DNA of 64,000 bases, taken from assembly GCF_036373705.1 (NCBI RefSeq), contig NW_027102744.1, positions 43,875 through 107,874 of the forward strand, given 5' to 3'. Positions within the stretch are counted from its first letter, which is position 1. Every line of letters begins with the position of its first letter. Under the pieces are notes generated by a model. That model saw only the letters and a list, made by a program, of their open reading frames with translations, did not search any database and was not told the DNA's origin. Positions 33,760 through 45,808 of this stretch are shown one piece after another. The stretch comes from Amia ocellicauda. Taxonomy: Eukaryota > Chordata > Actinopteri > Amiiformes > Amiidae. A program made the position numbers and the translations under genes.

Positions 33760-35460
33760 TTTGCAGACGTGAAGTGTGTTGTAGTACATTAGCACTTTGA
33801 GTTTTGTCTGATGACTCATGTATTGCACAAAAGGTACAGGTGTTTTCTCAATGACAATTGTGCCAACACATTGAGAGTTGCGAGTAATGTTTTGCAACAT
33901 GAGTGAACTGGACTCACCAATTGAGTTGAAGCAAGGTGAAGGTGTGCATAGTCCTGCAGAAGTGGTTCTGGGATGTTAGCTTGAACCTCGGATCACTCTG
34001 TGCATGCTTTCGGTCACAGTGTATAAACGACTGAGAAACTGTAGTGAGAGATCCTTCTCATTATGAAAGTACAGTACATATTACTGTACCAGTAAGACTA
34101 CAGCACTTACCGGTTTCCATCTCAAAATATCCCAATTATACCTGCAACAGTATAACAGCTCATATTTGATTGAACCCATTGCTCACTTGTTAAATACATT
34201 GCCTAAAAGTGTTAATTATTTCAGAGATAGTACTTCAAGAATCACTGTTAGTGTTTAAGCATTCAGAAAAACCTGAAAATTGTCACGAGTGGCAGTGAAC
34301 AGTGGGTCCAGGGGTGTCGCAAATGGGAAACCCCACCATGCTCTCCCTGGCTTCACCATCAGGATTTATTTTGCCTGGGGCCCCCACATACCCTAGAATC
34401 ACCTCTGACTGGGTCGCATGAAGTCTCGCTATGCCATCCCAACTGAGTTACACTCACTTATTTCCCCCTGCAGGTAAGGTCCCAGGACAGACGCCACCAG
34501 TAAATAAGAAAGGTCTTATTCTAGTCCATTAAATAAAATTCACCATGTACAATACAACAGGGGCAACTAGCAGGGCACCGTTCCCTCGATGTTTTTTTTA
34601 CAATTAAAATTGCCTTTAATCACCTGGGCAAAAATAAAAATACAGAAACCTATACAAAAGCTGAAAATATAATAAACTATACTAAATTCCCAAATAAAAC
34701 TAAGCCCAGACAATACCCCCTATATTCACAATCAAAAAACGTATGTATGAAACGATGGAGAATGGCGAGAGAATGGTCTCAATTACACAGTCCCAACCCG
34801 GCTCGGCCTCCGGTTCCGTCCCAGGCTAGAGATCCTCACAAACGAGCAGCTCGTCCGCACAAGCAGCCCCAATCCAGGACAAAGAGCAGTCTCAGGAGGA
34901 GGACACGCTCGCTCACTGGCAAGTGCTGCGATCACAAGCTCACAGGGATATTGAGTGCGTCCCTCTCACCCGTCCGCTATGTGCTTCTCCCTCCGGCTGC
35001 TGGTCCGGAGCCCCAAAGTGCCGTCTATCGCCGAGAAGCTGGAAACCGCAGAACCAAGAAGGCAAGTCCAGGAATACAGTCTTGTAGAAGCCAAGTCAAT
35101 GTCTCTGGCCAGTAATAGTTCCTTAGATCCTCTTGTCGCTGTCGAGTCACTGCGTCCAGCGGCTAATGTTTCTCCAGGCAGCTCCCGATCTGCAGGGACC
35201 CGCTCCGACCCTGCGAGGAGTTAGTGCCTACCGGCTGGCACCCTCACAGCCGATATCCTCTCCTCTGTAACCCGTCCCGCAGTCACTGTCCCTGCTGGTG
35301 CTCCGCCGTGCCCCTTTGTTCTGGCAGGGCAGCCTTTATCTCCAGCTGAGTGTCCACAGGTGTAGTGGCCGTGAGGGAAGGCGGCCGCTGCTCAGTGATA
35401 CAGGTGCGCCGCATCGGGGATCAAAGCTTCTGCCTGTTCAATAATAGTGAATATCAATAA
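33760..35460. other. Unassigned DNA with a GC-rich part
   Basis: Positions 33,760-34,290 are AT-rich and featureless. From about 34,760 to 35,430 the sequence is GC-rich, with two overlapping open frames (122 codons at 34,747-35,115; 89 codons at 34,955-35,224) that lack recognisable domains. It could be part of an unclassified repeat. I cannot support a gene. Confidence 0.35.
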
Positions 35461-35599
35461 AAGTCAATCAATCAGTGAATACAATCAATGAAAACAAACA
35501 ATTTGAGAACATGACTCAATCAGTGAATAATTAAAATTAAATCAAATAAACAATAATAACAGTATAAGTGCAATAAAGAATCACATGGAGCCTTGGTAC

Positions 35600-36165
35600 A
35601 GTCTGTGATTAATGCAACACTGTGGAGTAGTGCTTAGGGCTCTGGACTCATATTGTGGGTTTTGGGTTCAAATCCCAGGTGGGGCAGTGCTGTTGTACCC
35701 TTGAGCAAGGTACTTCACTTAGATTGCTCCAGTAAAATACCCAGTTGTATAGACCAACTCTGCCTCCTCCAGAACCGCTCCTTCTCATCCCTGGCACCTA
35801 AATGGTGGAACGACCTGCCCACCGAAGTCAAAACAGCAGAGTCCTTGACCTCATTCCGGCACTTACTCAAGACGCATCTCTTCCGACAGCACTTGTAATA
35901 TTAGTCCTCTATCCCTGCTAGATAGCACTTCACAGTTTTATTATGCTTCTCGCGTTCTTGATTGTTTTACTCCTTGCTCCCTTTCCCGTAGCCCTTGACT
36001 GTGACCCTACATCTTGACAGCACTTAGCTTTCACTGTCAAGGATGTAGGAAGTCACTTACTGTACTTGTGTAAATTGTAAATTGAAATTTGTAAAATGTA
36101 TTATTTTGAATTGCTGTTTTAGCTAAATTTAATTTGTAATGATTGATTGCCTTGTAGGAGGAGTA
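35600..36165 (+). mobile_element. Chimeric SINE head / L2 3' end
   Basis: A tRNA-like head (GTGCTTAGGGCTCTGGACTC, then GGGTTCAAATCCCAGG) runs through CTTGAGCAAGGTACTTC, as in fish tRNA-SINEs that borrow L2 tails. At about 35,750 it joins L2 C-terminal coding sequence (frame LAPKWWNDLPTEVKTAESLT) and the L2 3' UTR up to GATTGCCTTGTA. The coding piece between SINE head and tail suggests template switching or deletion fusion. Confidence 0.65.
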
Positions 36166-36169
36166 GAAT

Positions 36170-38475
36170 TAGACACACGGAAAGGAACATAGAAACTCGC
36201 TGCCTAAATCCCACTGCTATTTATAAAATCACTATCCTCTTGCCAAATGCTAGCTTTATCAAAAGAAGGATCTGCAGATGAATTATTAAATAATTTCAAC
36301 AATACACTAAGCACTGCTTTAGTAGCCCCATTAAGGACACGACAAATAAAAACCAACAAAACACTCACCGTGGTTCGACGAACAACCCGCGTTTTCTTTT
36401 TAATACAATAGCGACACTTACTAACCAGAAGGTAAAGCCTTCAGAGGTCATCCCCCCCAATTTCACCTGTAGTGACTTCGTGGATCATTTCAATAGCAAA
36501 GTTAACAGCATTAGAAAACAGATAGAACAGGAAACATACACAGATTTTATAGCTGACACATGCAGTCCTTCACAGCCCCTGCCTACCTTGGACTCGTTTA
36601 ACGTAGTAAATCACCAGGAATTGGTCTCCTTAATTACTAAAATGAAAACAACAACCTGCGCACTAGACCCTATACGCACTAAACTGCTAAAACAATCTCT
36701 GCCATGAATTATTCACAGAATACACAATATTATCAATGTCTCTTTATTCTCAGGATCTGTTCCTGAATCATTTAAAATAGCTGTAATTAAACCACTTCTT
36801 AAGAAACCCAGTGTCGACCCTAACCAACTTAAACACTATCGACCTATCTCAAACCTTCCCTTCCTTTCTAAGGTTCTAGAGAAAGTAGTTGCAAACCAAC
36901 TGCAAGCTTTTTTAACCGATAATCACCTTTATGAAGAATTTCAATCAGGCTTCCGTTCCGGCCTGAGTACAGAAACGGCCCTGTTAAAAGTATTGAATGA
37001 CGTGTTTCAGTCCTCCAATGTAGGGCACACCAGTGTTATTATTTTATTAGACTTAAGTGCGGCTTTTGACACAATCGACCACAAAATCTTGATACACCGC
37101 TTAGAAAACCGTATTGGCCTATCTCGCAATGTGCTTTCATGGTTTAAATCATATCTGTCAAACAGACTCCAATATGCACAGATTAACGAGAACCACTCAA
37201 ATTTAACTGAGGTTAAGTACGGAGTCCCACAGGGCTCAGTCCTCGGACCTGTACTTTTTTCATTGTACATGCTCCCTTTAGGTGATATCATTCGACGACA
37301 TAATATTAACTTTCACAGTTACGCAGACGACACACAATTATATCTGTCAGTAAATCCTAACAACACCATAGACCTAGAAAAATGAATCTGCTGTCTGTCT
37401 GAGATTAAAACATGGATGACAAAAAAAATTCTTATGCTTAATTCTGACAAAACAGAAGTCATAATTTTAGGAGACAAAAATCGAACTGTTCATCATTCAC
37501 TAACAAAACTGAGTAATGATAACTTTAATTTCTCCCCTAAGGGGATGGCATGAAACCTGGGTGTCATCTGTGATCATAATCTATCTTTTGAATCACACAT
37601 TCAGAATGTGTCGAGATCTTCCTTCCTCCAGCTTAGAAACATTGCTAGACTAAGACAATTCCTCTCGTTACAGGACACTGAGAAATTGATACACGCATTT
37701 GTTACATCTAGATTGGACTACTGTAATGCCATTCTGTCAGGCAGCACAAACAGAGCTATTTGTGCACTTCAGTCCAAAATGCTGCTGCAAGAATCCTAAC
37801 AAAAACATAAAAACATGAACACATCACTCCAGTATTGGCTTCTCTTCACTGGCTGCCCGTGCACTACAGGATAGACTTTAAAGTGCTCTTATTAACATGT
37901 AAAGCACTAAAGGGACTGGCACCTCCCTACCTGTCTGATGAGGCACAACCCATCCCAGAAGCACCTCACAATGGAGGGTCAACGGGGCATCCACACCCAA
38001 GGTTTGATGAGCCATCGCAACCCAAAGCCTGTTGATGGTCCAAACCCTCCACCCCCGATGGCCAGCGAGAGGCCTCCTCCACAGGGAAGACCACAGCCAG
38101 CAGCACCGATAAAGAACTTTCTGATCTCCTTGCTGCTGTAATAAGTATACTGCCTGGAGGGGAGGCAACCATTAGGCCTAGGCCCTAGGCCGTGGACCCC
38201 CAGAGATTCATTTTCTCCTACATGCCATTCTTAGGAGTTTTCTTGTTTTTCTCTCCTCCGTTCCTAAATGCTTTATTTACTTAAATGTTCACTCACTTTA
38301 TTCTAGATCATGTAAAATGTTTACAGGTCTATATTTGATTTTATTGTATTTATGTTTTTTATTTTGCTGTACGTTTGTTGTATGTTTACCAGTCTGTAAA
38401 GCACTCTGTGGCTACCCTGCGAAGGGCGCTATACAAATAAAAATTGATTGATTGATTGATTGATTGATTGTACTT
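36170..38475 (+). pseudogene. L2-type LINE, 5' truncated, with reverse transcriptase
   Basis: Frames 36,480-36,707 and 36,993-37,385 are in the same phase, separated by a TGA at 36,705-36,707. They contain LLKQSLP, HYRPISNLPFLSK (between them), LDLSAAFDTIDH, YGVPQGSVLGPVLFSLY and FHSYADDTQLYLSV. This is the L2-clade reverse transcriptase with catalytic YADD. Further stops follow at 37,385 and 37,553. The 3' end has GCACTCTGTGGCTACCC, GGGCGCTATACAAATAAA and an ATTG-type repeat tail at 38,443-38,470, which fixes its 3' terminus. The endonuclease half is absent. Confidence 0.88.
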
Positions 38476-38625
38476 CACTGTATTTTTGCAGTTATGTTGT
38501 AAGTCGCCCTGGATAAGGGCGTCTGCCAAGAAATAAAAATATTAATAATAATAATAATAATAAATGGGTACAAATGTAAGTCGCCCTGGATAAGAGCGTC
38601 TGCTAAATGACAAATAATGTAATGT
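38475..38625 (+). mobile_element. Two stacked L2/SINE 3' tails
   Basis: GTAAGTCGCCCTGGATAAG occurs twice, at about 38,500 and 38,576, each followed by CGTCTGC and an A-rich tail, with an ATT repeat in between. They are remnants of two insertions. Confidence 0.75.
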
Positions 38626-38629
38626 AAAC

Positions 38630-39460
38630 TCTGCCACCTACTGTTTGACATGTTAAATAGATAAATTCTGTGATCAAATTGCATTTCAACGATACAAACC
38701 AAGACCAGTTAGGGGAATTAAGAATTAAATATTTGAGACCCAAAGAAAGTAGAGATTAACTTTAAAGCTTTCCTTTTATACAAGTTAAAATGGTATTTCC
38801 ACAACACAGTCCTTAATTCCTGTCATTTCTTTGGGGATTGTGTGCTGGAAATAAATCACATTGACCATTTATAATGTGCTCTTTTTAGGGGTTTTAACAA
38901 CTGATACAGAAAACATTGTCAATAATGTATAATATCCTTACAAAAATGAATTATCTATAGCTGTACTTTAAGATTTACTTGCTTATTTATTTGGTGATCC
39001 TATTTTTGAACCCAGAAACATTGTGGAAATATCTCAGGTTCATGTTTAACTTACAGTTTCTCTGCTGTTCCTATGGATGTTTTACACTATCCCCCTTAAA
39101 GTATTCTTTATTTATTAATATGCTGTAAATGCATTGTTTGCTAGGGCTGTTAAGAGGGACATGAAGTCTTTGAAAATTGATATGTTTCACTGACTATTCA
39201 AAATGTATCAACACTATTTTCCTGGAAATTACACAAAATTAAAGGTGAAAAATGCACGTTACTGAGACTAATGTGTTAATATATTTCTATATTGGATAAT
39301 AATAATCATAGTAATGCAGTAAACTAGGTATTTTGAATAGATGAGTAATGCATTACATGCATTTGCTGGCAGTTTGTAATAGCAGGACTTTCTTTATGTT
39401 TGTACACTTATGTCCTCATTACTGGCATATTCCACTGAGGAGCTGTTTCCAATTGTCAAC
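38630..39460. other. AT-rich unassigned DNA
   Basis: I see no ORF, RNA gene or terminal repeat in this 0.8 kb stretch. Confidence 0.4.
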
Positions 39461-39464
39461 GGTG

Positions 39465-39960
39465 ACTGTTGGGGTAAAATTGCCTCCTATGTATTGTATA
39501 TACCCACTGTATAACTGTTAGAAAATATAGGAAACTTTCCAGTAAGTTACTAGTTAGGAACTGTGAGTTATTCATAACTTTACTTATTATCTATGTCTTA
39601 TGCACACTGCTGAAATAGCTTGCAGAACTGCTTGTAATCCAAGCAGCTGTGGCAGACACAAAACATGTTGTTCGTACAGTATGTGCTACATTTTCCCCTT
39701 CCCGAAACACAAATATATTATGGGTTACACACATCCTCGGACAATAACATTCCCACGAGGCATGACATGTGCACCTGCTTGTGGGAACACTGCAAAATCA
39801 GTACTATTATGGTGTGTAACTACATATCGGGACTGCCCCGTAACTATCACTGAAGATGTTTGTTAGACTGTATAAAGGCTGTGTGAAACTTTCAATAAAC
39901 TGAAGATAAACGAACAGACTACTTCTGTGTCTGTGCATTTTTCTTCCCGAGCGCTCGTCT
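39465..39960 (+). mobile_element. Possible solo LTR
   Basis: TATAAAGG at 39,871 is followed 23 bp later by AATAAA at 39,894, then about 60 bp of GT-rich and pyrimidine-rich sequence. This order is that of U3-R-U5 in an LTR. No flanking duplication or clear TG...CA ends were found, so the call is tentative. Confidence 0.35.
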
Positions 39961-40099
39961 CCTGCTGAAAAGTCTCCCCTGTAGCTGAAATGCTGACTGA
40001 CCTGACTGCCCGATTCACTGGGATCCGAAGGGCTGCTTCAACTGAAGCGTTGTACCTTAACAGTGACCTTGACAGATTTCCCTTCAAATAACCGAGATG

Positions 40100-42590
40100 T
40101 TTGATAGAGTCAGAGGGACATTAGTTATAGAATCAATAGCAAACTGTGATCACAATATGGTCATCTTTGAGGCATTCTTTCTAGAAACAAGGCCCAAGTC
40201 TAAAGCAATGGTCTACAATTTTGGCGACACTTGGAAGAGGTAGACTGGAGCACACTGGATCAGATTCAGTTGAAAATGGATGGGTATATTTAAGAATATA
40301 CTACTTGAGGCTCAGGAGAAATTTATACCAAAACTTAGCAAATTGAGGACCAAAAAACATTGGCCAAAATGGTTTAATGGAAGTATGCAAAAAAATTTGA
40401 AGAGAGAGAAAATGTGGTATAGCGCATACAAAAGGGATAGAGACTAAACAAAATACAAAGAATATGTTGAACTGCAAATAGATCTTAAGAAAGGGATCAG
40501 GAAAGCAAAGAGGGAAATAGAAAGAAACATAGCTCTATAACTAATGCAAAGAGCTTTTTTCAATACTACAACAGCAAGAGGTCAATAAAGGATGAAGTGA
40601 AACAGATAGAGGGCAAAAATTGAAGTATTTTGGAAAATGAACAAGATATGGTAAATGTTCTAAATGAGTATTTTAGAGGTTTTTACAAAAGAAAAAACAG
40701 ATAACATGCCACAGGATAATAACCAGTCCAGTCAAACCCTAAGAGAGATCAGGAAAAATGAGGTGGAGGTACTACAGGGACTAGCAGAATTAAAAACAAA
40801 CAAATCACCTAGGCCAGATGGTATATTTCCAACAGTACTTAAAGAAATGTGGGAAATTATTTACAGGCCGCTAACTCAAATATTCCAAAAGACACTTAGA
40901 ACAGGGGATGTGCCAACTGACTGGAAGATAGCAAATGTCATACCAATCCACAAGAAAGGGGACAAAACTGAGCCAGGAAATTACAGACCAATCAGTCTCA
41001 CCTGCATTACTTGTAAAATGTTGGAAAAAATGATTAGACAGAAATAGAGGAGCATTTTAATGAAAACCATATTCTTGGAGATAGTCAACATGGGTTTAGA
41101 CGAGGCAGATCATGTCTTACAAATGTATTAGAGTTTTTTGAACATGCAACTGCAGCTGTAGATCATGTGAAAACACATGATATGATATACGTACATTTTC
41201 AAAAAGCTTCTGATAAGGTTCCACACCAAAGACTGATCCTCAAATTGGAAGCTGTAGGCATTCAGGGTAATGTAAGTAGTAGATTATGAACTGGTTGATG
41301 TAGAGGAAACAGAGGGTGTCGATTAGAGGAGTTGCTTCTATCTGGAGTGAGGTTGTTAGTGGAGATCCACAGGGATCAGTGTTAGGGCCATTGCTTTTAA
41401 ATCAAGGGCAGTGATGTTCAGACTGTACGATGCACTAGTTAGAGCTGATGTCCTACTGAGATGTCCTACTGAGAGACTGAGGAACTGAACCTTTTCACCC
41501 TGGAACAGAGGAGACTACATGGGGACTTGATTCAAGTCTTCAAAATCATGAAAGGCATCGACCACATCAAACCAGAGGAGCTTTTCCAGATCAGCAGAGA
41601 CACAAAAAGAAATTGGGCTTCAAAGCATTCAAGACGGAAAACAGGAGACACTTCTTCACACATAGAGTTGTCACAATCTGGAACAAACTCCCCAGTAGGG
41701 TTTCCAAAATCGGGGGAAAATTCCAGGCCAGGGTTTTTGGAGTTTAAATTTCATAAACCCTGGGTCCCCGGGGCATCTGTGATTGAAGCCAGATTATCTC
41801 ATAGGCATATAAATTGAATAAATAATCAAAATGGAAACAAAATTAAATAAATAAAAAACACACTGTTAGACACATCAAACGTATGCTTGAACTCCTCGGA
41901 TCTTAGTTTTCCCCCTTATTTTAATCATTAAACTACAACCTGGCCATATCATCAATGTTATTCTAAATAAGTAAAATAATACATGTCATTTTTGTGTCTG
42001 TATTTTATGTGAAGCTAAAATTAAACACGAACTCAGTTCATTCACAGAGTTATTATGTATTGATCATTTGTATGAACTGAAGTGACCTTGTAGAGCCCCC
42101 AGCTGTTTGCAATACGTTGTTTGCATACTTTTTGCATTTGTAGGAAGTAGAACCAAACCGAGCTTGGATCAGAACATTTTTTTTGAACTCCTCGTATTTT
42201 GCAACAGTGCTCAATTATATTGTAGGTTACGGAATGAACATCAATCTTCTCACCGAATGAAAAAACACAAGAGCTCACTGAGGCTCTGTGCACGCAAGTA
42301 TGATTTTTGTTGGTTTGTTTCTCAGCCCCGGTTTTATACCCATGCCAAACCCGGGCTTGTGAGATTGACAAATCGTCCGGGTTGCCCGGGTTTTCGGTAC
42401 CACGGGTCCCCGGGCTGGAAACACTACTCCCCAGTGATGTGGTTGAAGCTGAAAATTTGGGAACAATTAAAATCAGACTGGATAGGATCCTTGGATCACT
42501 TAGTTATTAATGGACACCAAACGAGCACGATGTGGCAAATGACCTCCTCTCGTTTGTAAACTTTCTTATGTTGTTATGTTAAATATTTGA
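40100..42590 (+). pseudogene. CR1-type LINE copy 1, disrupted by a hAT insertion
   Basis: The 127-codon frame at 40,664-41,047 carries the reverse transcriptase start (NKSPRPDGIFPTVLKEMW, GDKTEPGNYRPISLTCI). Endonuclease C-terminal pieces are readable from 40,110 (IESIANCDHNMV). Motifs QKASDKVPHQRL and GDPQGSVLGPLL follow near 41,200-41,390. The segment with the catalytic FADD is deleted at about 41,400. The C-terminal LFTLEQRRLHGDLIQVFKIM appears at 41,490-41,560. The 3' end resumes after the hAT element and finishes in CTTATG repeats near 42,575. The copy at 60,975-62,875 is the better preserved relative. Confidence 0.83.
41696..42426. mobile_element. 731 bp hAT-like MITE inserted in CR1
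   Basis: Ends TAGGGTTTCCA and (inverted) TAGTGTTTCCA are flanked by perfect 8 bp repeats CTCCCCAG at 41,688-41,695 and 42,427-42,434. The flanking CR1 sequence is continuous when one repeat and the element are removed, by comparison with 43,924-43,960. The ends are rich in CCCGGG. No transposase is encoded. Confidence 0.85.
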
Positions 42591-42594
42591 AAAA

Positions 42595-43840
42595 GATTTG
42601 GAAATGCTTGTGCTCTGTGCAACGGAAATGATAACAGTGCTACTCTTGGGACAAGAAAAGGTTCACATATATGTCGCTTATGCTCACAATGTATTTAATT
42701 TACCAGCAATTCAATGAATTGTGCACTGTGCGGTAGATATACCAGATCACAGAGTGTGGAGGGGGTGATGTGGGGAAGTGTGGGCCCCTGCTTTGGACCC
42801 TGGGGCCCTGCAGAGGTCTGCGGCCCGGTGTGGGTGCCTAGGCTGGTGTTGGTGCCTGCTGACCACTGTCCACCCTTGACCAGGAGACGGCGCTACAATC
42901 AGGCCCTATTTAATGCATGGGATTACCGGCGCAGTTCTGTCCTATCAGAGTTGGTTTCTCTGCTTGAAGGTGGGACTAAGCAGACTGACAATCCAGAGAG
43001 CCTTTCACGGGTTCAATTACTGTAAAGACAAAGCGGGGGAAAGTAATAGCGAAGTTTGGAAACAGGACGGACATCAGCTCTCATCTCAAGAACCCCGATC
43101 CTGTGCTGTTGCTTCAGAGGAAACACTGCGCTGATCTAAGAGGATTTCACAGACGCAATGTCTCATTTCAAGGGATATATCAAAACTGCAAGCGCCTTGC
43201 TTCAGTCACTGCGTGAAAGAAGCTGCAATCTGTGGCCCGAAGGTGGACATTGCATTGCGCATATATGTCACTTTCCCAGTTGCGTGGCTGTGCAGGTCGC
43301 TCTGTGTGTAACCCGGCCTGTGCAGAACAGGGCGCCTCTACAGTGGGGCTGACAGACTGAGCGCTCACTCTGAAGCCCTTAAAGCACCACCTGGGTTTTG
43401 GTGACATCATCAAAGACTTGGCTTCCTGAAAATCCAGAGGAAAACACATGTAAGGTAGGCCCTCTCTCTAGACTTACAGCCTTGTATTGATGAATAGGGT
43501 TGTTCCGCTCATTTTACAGGAGGGGGTGCCAGCCTACTAGCTCTGCTGTTGATCGGGAGTTACAGGCCACTCGTGTGTGTTGTGGACTTGGACTGAGGGA
43601 CACTTGTGCTGCTCGTTGCTTGTTGTGTTGGCGCTGATGTGATAAGCCATGCAGATCAAATGTTGATCCTTAATGATCAGTAGTGCGACTCTTCACCAGC
43701 AAAAGACAGCATCCAGGGAAAGCCACGCTGCCCGCCTCTCAGACTCGGGTCGGGTTGTAAAAGTGCGCAGTGTGAGCCTGGCTGAGGGACTGATTCTTTT
43801 GTGGGGCGATGCGAACCGATTGAGTGACTCGATTCAGTGT
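42595..43840. other. Unassigned, relatively GC-rich DNA
   Basis: Several short open frames (up to 103 codons at 42,714-43,025) lack recognisable domains and conserved splice structure. It lies between two CR1 3' ends. I cannot support a gene. Confidence 0.35.
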
Positions 43841-43844
43841 GTTT

Positions 43845-44095
43845 GGACACAAATGGAAATTGGGCTTCAAGCCATTCAAGACAGAAAACAGGAGACACTT
43901 GTTCACACAGAGAGTTATTACAATCTGGAACAGACTCCCCAGCGATGTGGTTGAAGCCACAATTTGGGAACATTCAGAAATAGACTGGATGTGATCCTTG
44001 GATCATTTAGTTATTAATGGACACCAAACGAGCTGATGGGTCGAGTGGCCTCTCGTTTCTGAACTGTATTATGTTGTTCTGATATGTGTTGGGTA
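43845..44095 (+). mobile_element. CR1 3' end fragment
   Basis: It carries the CR1 C-terminal words (AAATTGGGCTTCAAGCC, ACAATCTGGAACAGACTCC) and the 3' UTR TTAATGGACACCAAACGAGC. It is colinear with 42,427-42,575 and 62,690-62,860. Its uninterrupted CTCCCCAG site shows what the sequence at 41,688 looked like before the hAT insertion. Confidence 0.85.
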
Positions 44096-44278
44096 TGACG
44101 TCAGTTGTTGTCAGTTGCATACGTAACAGTTGCTGGAATTCGATTCTGTTTGCTCTGTGGATATTGCCTAATTAGAGCTGATAGTGTGTTTGGAGACGGA
44201 GTCGTACGGTTGATTGATTTTACCTCTGAGTAATTTCAGTGTTCCCGAGAGCCTTTTGGTTGTATTGAATTCAAAAGC

Positions 44279-45737
44279 ATGGCAGCGATTGCAAACTTCA
44301 AGTTTTGTCTTGAAGACTCCGCAAGATTCAGGTAGGCCGTTTCATTAATCTATCTTTTTCTTTTCATTGCAGCAGGGTATGTATAGCCTACATTTTTTTA
44401 AATGACATATTGTGAATAATAATGTTCTTCACCAGTACAAGATCGTGTGAATTGCTCCTAAGCATAGGTGTGTAGCTACAAATTGAACCATTATTCTCGT
44501 TTATTGATTACTGTATGAGAGGATGTGAATATGGTGAACTGGATATGGTATAAATACAAAATAAACCTGGGTCATTTCAACGCCGAATGGTAGGGATTTT
44601 GAGCCGACGTCTAAAATGTATTGCTTTCATTATTTCGTAATCCTCGGCACAACCAAGACTCCTGTGGAAATGTTGTTGCTTTCAAATTATGTTGCAGGTG
44701 TAATTATGTCCCTGATGAGAAGGAGAAAAATGAGCGTCAGTTCCTGCTGGACTTAGAGTTCATCTGTGACAGGCTGCAGAAACTCCGCATTAGCGATGTG
44801 GTCCTGGCTAAGGTATGCAGCCCCCTGCTTGTCTAGGAGACCCTAGAGTTTTATTTTCATGTTTTTATATATAAATCCTTCTGATTGAGATGGTTACCTG
44901 CATTGTTCTGATGGATCTGTTTAATGCTGATCTTGGACATTTGTCTCATTTGTACTTTTTGTCAACTGCTGTCTAATTGCGATTGTTATTTAGATGACTG
45001 TATGTGTGTTACCTGCCTACAATTAAGAAGGCTCCCACAGTGGGTGATGACCCCGAGGTCATTAAGACCCAGGTATGTAGGAGCAGAGGACACGGTTCAT
45101 GTTTGGGGGGGTGGGAATAATAATTTGCTAGTCTAGTAAAGGGGATTGTGGGTAAAATTGGAGCCCCACTGATGATCTATTTGTAGTGCATTGGTGTCTG
45201 GGCCACTGACCTCTACTGATGGAGAAGATGAACTGAGGGGCTGAGTACGCTCACATGCACCCACCTCTCCAGAACAAATAAAAACACGGACTTGGCCGAG
45301 GTTTGCAGAACTAACTCTTTTTCCTTCCTTCCCTCCTCCCCCCTTTCCCCTTCAACAGGAGCTCTTCCGCAGGGTGAGTGGTATTCTGAACAAGCTGACC
45401 CCACAGATGTTCCAGCCGTGGATGCGTCAAGTGAACGAGCTGACCATCGACACGGAGCAGCGACTCCAGGGTGTCATTGGAGCTCATCTTCGAGAAGGCC
45501 GTCTCCGAACCCAACTTCTCCGCCTCATACGCCAATATGTGCCAGTGCCTTCTGAGGGTGAGAGAAGGAGGGTGACGGGGAGAGTGAAGTGAAAGAGGGA
45601 GGGAGGGAATGGTAGAGGATTGTGAAGATGCTATTTGTGTAAATTTGAACTTGTAAAATGTATTACGACTTGAACTGCTCTGTATTATTGCTCTTTGTAT
45701 TGCTCTTATATTGGACAAGGACATCTGCTAGGAAATA

Positions 45738-45808
<71 letters not shown>

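Noticed and set aside
34747-35224. GC-rich overlapping ORFs as a host exon
   Set aside because: No recognisable domain and no consistent splice borders; likely an unclassified repeat.
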